A DNA stretch of 21,094 bases from Candidatus Nanopelagicales bacterium (GTDB taxonomy: Bacteria; Actinomycetota; Actinomycetes; S36-B12), in contig JAURQC010000074.1 in NCBI GenBank assembly GCA_030836325.1, positions 1 to 21,094 of the forward strand. Reading direction: 5' to 3'. The notes under the pieces are model-generated. The model did not search any database, was not told where the DNA came from, and was given only the letters and a program-made list of their open reading frames with translations. Position numbers and translations under genes: made by a program. Shown in pieces: positions 16,524 to 21,094 of this stretch (the first letter of the stretch is position 1; each line of letters starts with the position of its first letter).

Positions 16524-16823
16524 TCAGTACTTCAACAGGTTGGGTTCGTCGATCGATGCAGATCGTCGGGTTCTGAAGATCGTCACAATGATCGCCAAGC
16601 CGACGACGACCTCAGCGGCAGCAACAACCATTACGAAGAAGGCGACGACCTGACCGTCCAAGTTGCCGTTCATCCGCGCGAATGCGACAAAGGCCAAATT
16701 GGCAGCATTCAGCATCAACTCGACGGACATGAACACGATGATCGCGTTGCGCCGCACCAGCACACCGATGGCTCCGATGCTGAAGAGCAGCGCCGAGAGC
16801 ATGACGTAGTTCGCCGGGTTCAT
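16524..16823 (-). CDS. nuoK: NADH-quinone oxidoreductase subunit K
   Basis: This small proton-translocating membrane subunit has 99 residues, the usual size, with three helices. The two buried glutamates essential in this family are visible: E35 in [14 protein letters not shown] and E71 in [11 protein letters not shown]. The ATG at 16823 overlaps the nuoJ TGA by 4 bp. The C-terminus (about 84-99) is a short basic/polar tail. Confidence 0.96.
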   Translation of the reverse strand: MNPANYVMLSALLFSIGAIGVLVRRNAIIVFMSVELMLNAANLAFVAFARMNGNLDGQVVAFFVMVVAAAEVVVGLAIIVTIFRTRRSASIDEPNLLKY

Positions 16824-17617
16824 CGGTCCTCGCCCTCGGTCGACATCGAACCTGCGGAGAGCTGGCGGACCTCGTCAAGTTCGGCCTGATCAACGTCGCG
16901 GACGTCCTCGCGGACCCGCAAGGGCTCGGGCACGCTGAGATCGCTTGTGCTTCCGTCGGGAAGCAACGCGGGGGTGTCGACCGCATTGTGACGTGCGTAG
17001 ACGCCCGGGGGTGGAAGTTGACCGGGGTGCTCGCCAGAGGCGAACCGGTCTTGCGAGAGTTCGCGCTGGGTTCGCTTGGGCATCCAGCGTTCGCGGTGGG
17101 TCAGGATCATCGCGCCCATGGCCGCCGTGATCAGCAGGGCTGCCGTGACCTCAAAGGCGATCAGGTAGGGGCCGAACATCAACGAGGCCAGGCCTTCGAC
17201 GTTGCCACCCTGAGCAGCGTTGGCGGCATCTAGGCCGACGGACGAAGTCTCCATCAAGCCGTTTCCGATCCCTGCCACTAGCAGGATCGAGAAACCAATA
17301 CCCAGCAGAAAGGCAGCCACTCGTTGACCCTTGATGGTTTCGATCAGCGAATCGGAAGAATCGACGCCAACCACCATCAACACGAACAAGAACAGCATCA
17401 TCACCGCGCCGGTGTAAACGATGATCTGCACCATGCCCAAGAAGGGGGCCGAATTCGCGACGTACAAGATCGCGAGGTTCACCATCGTCAACGCGATGAA
17501 GAGCGCACTGTGAACGGCCTTTCGTGAAATGACCATTCCAAGAGCACCGATAACCGCCAGCGTGCCGCTCACCCAAAAGACGATGGCCTCGCCGATACCT
17601 ACTTCACCGCCGTTCAT
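16820..17617 (-). CDS. nuoJ: NADH-quinone oxidoreductase subunit J
   Basis: This complex I membrane subunit has 265 residues. Five helices occupy about residues 8-175, including the conserved [19 protein letters not shown] segment around the pi-bulge helix. The last 85-90 residues form a hydrophilic, proline- and acid-rich tail ([21 protein letters not shown] and onwards) absent from the E. coli protein (about 184 residues). Extended tails of this kind are usual in actinobacteria, so I treat it as real. ATGA overlaps join it to nuoI upstream and nuoK downstream. Confidence 0.95.
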   Translation of the reverse strand: MNGGEVGIGEAIVFWVSGTLAVIGALGMVISRKAVHSALFIALTMVNLAILYVANSAPFLGMVQIIVYTGAVMMLFLFVLMVVGVDSSDSLIETIKGQRVAAFLLGIGFSILLVAGIGNGLMETSSVGLDAANAAQGGNVEGLASLMFGPYLIAFEVTAALLITAAMGAMILTHRERWMPKRTQRELSQDRFASGEHPGQLPPPGVYARHNAVDTPALLPDGSTSDLSVPEPLRVREDVRDVDQAELDEVRQLSAGSMSTEGEDR

Positions 17618-18147
17618 GAGGCTTGCTCCTGCTCGGGGACCGAACCGGTCACCTTGTTGGCGTAGTAGTCCTGCTCAGTGGTTCCAGGGACCATCGGGTG
17701 TGGCGGCTGGATCATGCCCGGCAGTAGGGGTGCAAGCAGCTGGTCCTTCTCGTAGATGAGATCGGCTCGACTGCTGTCTGCAAGCTCGTACTCATTGGTC
17801 ATGGTCAACGCCCGAGTCGGGCAGGCCTCAATGCAAAGCCCGCAGAAGATACAGCGCAGATAGTTGATCTGGTAGACGCGCCCGTACCGCTCCCCCGGCG
17901 AGTAGCGCTCCTCATCGGTGTTGTCCGCACCCTCAACGTAGATCGCATCCGCCGGGCACGCCCACGCGCACAGTTCGCAGCCGACGCACTTCTCGAGCCC
18001 ATCCGCCCAGCGGTTCAGTTGATGTCGTCCGTGGAAACGGGGCTTGGTGGGTTGCTTATCTTCGGGGTACTGCTCGGTGACGACCTTCTTGAACATCGTC
18101 CCGAAGGTAACTCCGAAGCCGCGTACGGCTTGGGGCAACTCAGCCAT
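17614..18147 (-). CDS. nuoI: NADH-quinone oxidoreductase subunit I
   Basis: This peripheral-arm subunit carries the N6a and N6b [4Fe-4S] clusters. It has 177 residues, with [12 protein letters not shown] at 54-65 and [12 protein letters not shown] at 99-110. An amphipathic N-terminal segment ([16 protein letters not shown]) sits on the membrane. The C-terminal tail (about 135-177) is proline-rich and polar. A GAGGAGG six bases upstream fixes the ATG at 18147, which overlaps the end of nuoH by 8 bp. It is clearly distinct from the shorter NuoI-like protein at 3391-3729. Confidence 0.96.
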   Translation of the reverse strand: MAELPQAVRGFGVTFGTMFKKVVTEQYPEDKQPTKPRFHGRHQLNRWADGLEKCVGCELCAWACPADAIYVEGADNTDEERYSPGERYGRVYQINYLRCIFCGLCIEACPTRALTMTNEYELADSSRADLIYEKDQLLAPLLPGMIQPPHPMVPGTTEQDYYANKVTGSVPEQEQAS

Positions 18148-19528
18148 TCGAGTCCTCCTCGTTCACGGTTGCCTCGTTCGTGGTTGCGTCATCTGTGCTC
18201 TCTTCACTGAGGGTTGCCGTCGCACTGCCGGCGCCTAATTCAGCCTTGGTGACCGTCGCGCGGCGTGGCGTGTACTCGAATCGTTGTCCGGGCAGAGGCG
18301 GCACCGGGTGACCCGTGGCAGCACCGGTCAAGACCTCATTCACTCGACGCGCATTGTCTTCTTCGGCCAGGGCCCGACGCTCCTCCTTGCGGTTGGCTCG
18401 GATCTGGAAAAGCCACGAACCACCGAGAAGGACGACGATCACTACCGCCCCGATGAGGAGTAGTTCAGTGTTGGACAACGCGACATCGTTACGGAACAAG
18501 CGTGCGACGGAAACGATGACGACCCAGACCAACGCAGCCGGGATCAGCACTTTCCAGCCAAACTTCATGAACTGGTCGTAGCGCAGACGCGGGAGCGTTC
18601 CGCGAAGCCAGATAAAGATGAAAATGAACAACTGCACCTTGATCAGCCACCACAGCACGGGCCACCATCCTGAGTTGGCGCCCTCCCACAGCGACAGCGG
18701 CCAGGGTGCGAGGTACCCACCGAGGAACAAGGTGGTGGCCAGGGCAGAAACGGTGACCATATTGATGTACTCAGCGAGGAAGAACATCGCGAACTTCAGC
18801 GACGAGTACTCGGTGTGGAACCCACCGACGAGCTCGCCCTCGGCCTCGGGGAGGTCGAAGGGTGCACGGTTGGTCTCTCCCACCATCGAGGTGACGTAGA
18901 TCAGGAAGCTCGGCAACAAGATCACTGCGAACCAGATCGGCTGCTGGGCCAAAACGATTTCGGACGTGGACATCGAGCCCGCGTAGATGAACACCGCAAC
19001 GAATGACAGTCCCATGGCAATTTCGTACGAGATGACCTGGGCTGTAGACCGCAGTCCACCAAGCAGTGGGTAGGTCGAACCAGAGGACCAGCCGGCCAGC
19101 ACCAGGCCGTAGACGCCAATCGATGCGATCGCCAGAACGTAGAGAACCGAGACCGGGAAATCAGTCAGCTGAAGCGGGGTCTCAACTCCAAAGACCGAGA
19201 CGGTGGGACCGAAAGGTATGACAGCGAAGGCTACGAATGCTGCGGTCGCCGAGATGACCGGTGCGATCCAGTAGACACCAACGTGCGCCGCCTTCGGAAT
19301 GATCTCTTCCTTGAAGGCAAGTTTGAAACCGTCCATCAAGGATTGCAAAAGCCCCTGGGGACCGACGCGGTTGGGGCCGATCCGGTTCTGCATCCGCGAT
19401 ACGACGCGGCGCTCCCACCAGATGGTGAACAGGGTCAGCAGGACGAGGAGCGCAAAGATGGCAACCGTCTTACCGAGAACCATCCACCACGGGTCGGTTC
19501 CAAAGAGACCGAATTGACCTCCGGTCAT
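18140..19528 (-). CDS. nuoH: NADH-quinone oxidoreductase subunit H
   Basis: This membrane subunit forms the quinone-access chamber of complex I. It has 462 residues, well above the roughly 325 of E. coli NuoH. The conserved loop [20 protein letters not shown] and FKLAFKEE follow helix 1, and later [18 protein letters not shown] and [10 protein letters not shown] are diagnostic. Eight helices are followed by a ninth hydrophobic stretch ([19 protein letters not shown]) and a soluble tail of about 85 residues that is first basic, then Thr/Ser/Glu-rich. The ATG at 19528 overlaps the nuoG TGA (ATGA), and GGGAGGT lies five bases upstream (19540-19534). The longer open frame reaching 19825 is antisense-like extension into nuoG and is rejected. 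Confidence 0.95.
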   Translation of the reverse strand: MTGGQFGLFGTDPWWMVLGKTVAIFALLVLLTLFTIWWERRVVSRMQNRIGPNRVGPQGLLQSLMDGFKLAFKEEIIPKAAHVGVYWIAPVISATAAFVAFAVIPFGPTVSVFGVETPLQLTDFPVSVLYVLAIASIGVYGLVLAGWSSGSTYPLLGGLRSTAQVISYEIAMGLSFVAVFIYAGSMSTSEIVLAQQPIWFAVILLPSFLIYVTSMVGETNRAPFDLPEAEGELVGGFHTEYSSLKFAMFFLAEYINMVTVSALATTLFLGGYLAPWPLSLWEGANSGWWPVLWWLIKVQLFIFIFIWLRGTLPRLRYDQFMKFGWKVLIPAALVWVVIVSVARLFRNDVALSNTELLLIGAVVIVVLLGGSWLFQIRANRKEERRALAEEDNARRVNEVLTGAATGHPVPPLPGQRFEYTPRRATVTKAELGAGSATATLSEESTDDATTNEATVNEEDSNG

Positions 19529-21094
19529 GCCGGACCTCCCTTGCTGAGTCGGACGACGTCGCCGTAGCCAGCGCCGAGGTCCCGGTAGACGCGACTGCCC
19601 TCGGAATTCGTTGGCAGCCACACCACCGAATCGATCATGGAGTCGTCGATTTCTACGGACACGGTGATCGATCCCGAGGGACCGTGAACGGTGACCTGGC
19701 CACCAGCCTCGATGCCGTGTCCGGTTGCCGTGGACGAAGACATGCGCGCCGTGGTGGGACGTGCGGTAGCCGCTAGGTGTGGCTCGCCCTCTTGCATGAC
19801 GCCAAGGTCGAGCAGAAGGCGCCACGTGGCCAGGCGGACTGCCTCGCGGTCAGTTGGGACGGCAGCGCTACGCGTCGGCGATGTTCGGGCACCTGTCCAA
19901 GCGCCGAGGCGGCCGAGTTCACCGCGCAACTCCGACACCGTTCGTGGTGATGCGACACCGAGCTCGTCCGCCAGCATGGCGAGCACGGATGCATCCGAAT
20001 CCATCATGGCGTCGCGGAAAACCTGCCCGAAGGGACGCGGGCGACCTTCCCAGTCCAGGAAGGTGCCGGCCTTCTCGCTGACAACCGCGACTGGAAAGAC
20101 GACGTCGGCCATGGCCGTGATCGCCGAATGATGGTTTTCCAAGGAGACCACGAAATCGACGTTGCCCAACGCCTCGGCAATGTCTTCGGGGTAGTCGGAG
20201 GCTTCGACACCCGCGACGAGCGCGCTTCGTACCGAGCCGGCCAGCATGGCTTCGCGTAGCGCTCCACCGGAGAGTCCCGGTTGCGGGAGCGCATCGACGT
20301 CGACGTTCCACGCAGCGGCGACCTGGTCGCGTGCCTGCGGGTCATCGAGGGGACGGCCGCCGGGCAGGAGTCCGGCGAGTGCGCCGGCATCGAGCGCACC
20401 ACGCTCACCCGCGCGGCGGGGAACCCACGCCAGGGCAGCACCGGTCTGCTCGGCCAGTTGCGCAACGGCCGACAACGTTCCGGGAGCTGTCGCAGCGCGC
20501 TCGCCCACCATGATCACCGCGCCGGGTTGGGCAAGCGCATCACGGACGTCTGCCGGAAGAGACTCGACAGCCTTTGCTTCATCGCCAGGGACCGCGGGAA
20601 CGAGGGTGCCGTTCATCTTGGACAGGCCACGGCTCGCGCCAGCAGCGACCGAGTAGACACGTGTTCCCGAGGTCGAGGCCTTGCGAAGCCGCAGGAACAC
20701 GATCGGGGATTCATCTTCCGGCTCGAATGCGACGAGCAGCACGACCGGTGACTTTTCAAGATCGGCGTACTCGATCCGCATCGGCGTTCCCGCCACCTTC
20801 GCAGCAAGGAAGTCGCGTTCTTCTGCTGACGCTGCGCGGGCCCGGAAGTCAATATGGTCCGTTCCCAATGCAACCCGGGCGAAGCGGGAATAGGCGTAAG
20901 CGTCTTCCATTGTTGCTCGGCCACCTACGAGCACCGCGGTGTCCGAGCCGGCAGCCTGCAAGCCTCGGGCAGCAATTGCAAGGGCCTCGGGCCAAGACGC
21001 TGTGCGCAGCTCGCCGTTCTCGCGCACCATCGGCCACTCGAGCCGACCCTGCTGCATGTATGCGAAGGCGAAACGGCCTTTGTCGCAGTTCCAC
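19525..21094 (-). CDS. nuoG: NADH-quinone oxidoreductase subunit G, C-terminal part (cut by window edge)
   Basis: NuoG is the large iron-sulfur subunit of the complex I electron-input arm. Only about 522 C-terminal residues are here. The frame is open to the window end, beginning with [12 protein letters not shown], so the ATG near 21057 is internal and not the start. The visible part is the catalytically inert molybdopterin-oxidoreductase domain, with [18 protein letters not shown] and [11 protein letters not shown], then a final beta-rich domain ending RLSKGGPA. The N-terminal [2Fe-2S]/[4Fe-4S] cluster domains should lie beyond 21094. It overlaps nuoH by 4 bp. Its presence shows that the main complex I here includes the NADH-side module, unlike the F420- or ferredoxin-only reduced forms. 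Confidence 0.94.
   Translation of the reverse strand, partial: WNCDKGRFAFAYMQQGRLEWPMVRENGELRTASWPEALAIAARGLQAAGSDTAVLVGGRATMEDAYAYSRFARVALGTDHIDFRARAASAEERDFLAAKVAGTPMRIEYADLEKSPVVLLVAFEPEDESPIVFLRLRKASTSGTRVYSVAAGASRGLSKMNGTLVPAVPGDEAKAVESLPADVRDALAQPGAVIMVGERAATAPGTLSAVAQLAEQTGAALAWVPRRAGERGALDAGALAGLLPGGRPLDDPQARDQVAAAWNVDVDALPQPGLSGGALREAMLAGSVRSALVAGVEASDYPEDIAEALGNVDFVVSLENHHSAITAMADVVFPVAVVSEKAGTFLDWEGRPRPFGQVFRDAMMDSDASVLAMLADELGVASPRTVSELRGELGRLGAWTGARTSPTRSAAVPTDREAVRLATWRLLLDLGVMQEGEPHLAATARPTTARMSSSTATGHGIEAGGQVTVHGPSGSITVSVEIDDSMIDSVVWLPTNSEGSRVYRDLGAGYGDVVRLSKGGPA

Noticed and set aside
19529..19825. Upstream extension of nuoH on the minus strand
   Set aside because: It overlaps the nuoG coding frame, has no NuoH similarity, and the ATG at 19528 has a strong Shine-Dalgarno and an ATGA overlap with nuoG.
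1..21094. CRISPR arrays, insertion sequences, integrases or attachment sites
   Set aside because: No regularly spaced direct repeats, transposase or integrase motifs were seen. The tRNA-Tyr has no integrase beside it and I saw no duplicated tRNA 3' end.

Overview
The window looks like chromosomal sequence from a high-GC actinomycete (Actinomycetota). The support is high GC in the core genes, many GTG starts and 4-bp stop/start overlaps, a fused gamma-alpha 2-oxoacid:ferredoxin oxidoreductase (KorA) with KorB, complex I subunits with long actinobacterial-style C-terminal tails, and a polyprenyl diphosphate synthase at the end of the nuo operon. I cannot place it below that level from sequence alone. 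No mobile element, CRISPR array or phage gene is visible.

Layout from left to right. (1) 26-1991, plus strand: a short-chain dehydrogenase and a medium-chain NAD(P)-dependent oxidoreductase, closely spaced. (2) 2026-2813, minus strand: tRNA-Tyr(GUA) downstream of a HAD-family hydrolase. (3) 2913-3404, plus strand: a YajQ-family RNA/nucleotide-binding protein. (4) 3391-4614, minus strand: three overlapping genes for stand-alone homologues of complex I subunits NuoB, NuoC and NuoI. (5) 4747-8626, plus strand: korA, korB and a RarD/EamA transporter, divergent from the NuoB/C/I-like trio. (6) 8628-10403, minus strand: a secreted protein with seven delta-60/DUF5122-type repeats, in lower-GC DNA. 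(7) 10461-21094, minus strand: nuoG (cut by the window edge), nuoH, nuoI, nuoJ, nuoK, nuoL, nuoM, nuoN, then a long-chain polyprenyl diphosphate synthase, ending in a rho-independent terminator.

The central theme is respiration. KorAB oxidises a 2-oxoacid, probably 2-oxoglutarate, and reduces ferredoxin. Complex I oxidises a soluble donor and reduces menaquinone, and the polyprenyl synthase probably makes the menaquinone tail. Between them lies the most unusual item: a compact nuoB-nuoC-nuoI-like operon that keeps every iron-sulfur ligand but has no NuoD/large-subunit gene and no membrane subunit beside it. It shares a 132-bp divergent intergenic region with korAB. I infer that it could be an electron-transfer module linked to ferredoxin made by KorAB; this is a hypothesis.

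The genes are tightly packed. Gaps longer than 100 bp occur only at 4615-4746 and 10404-10520, and no stretch over 300 bp lacks a gene.
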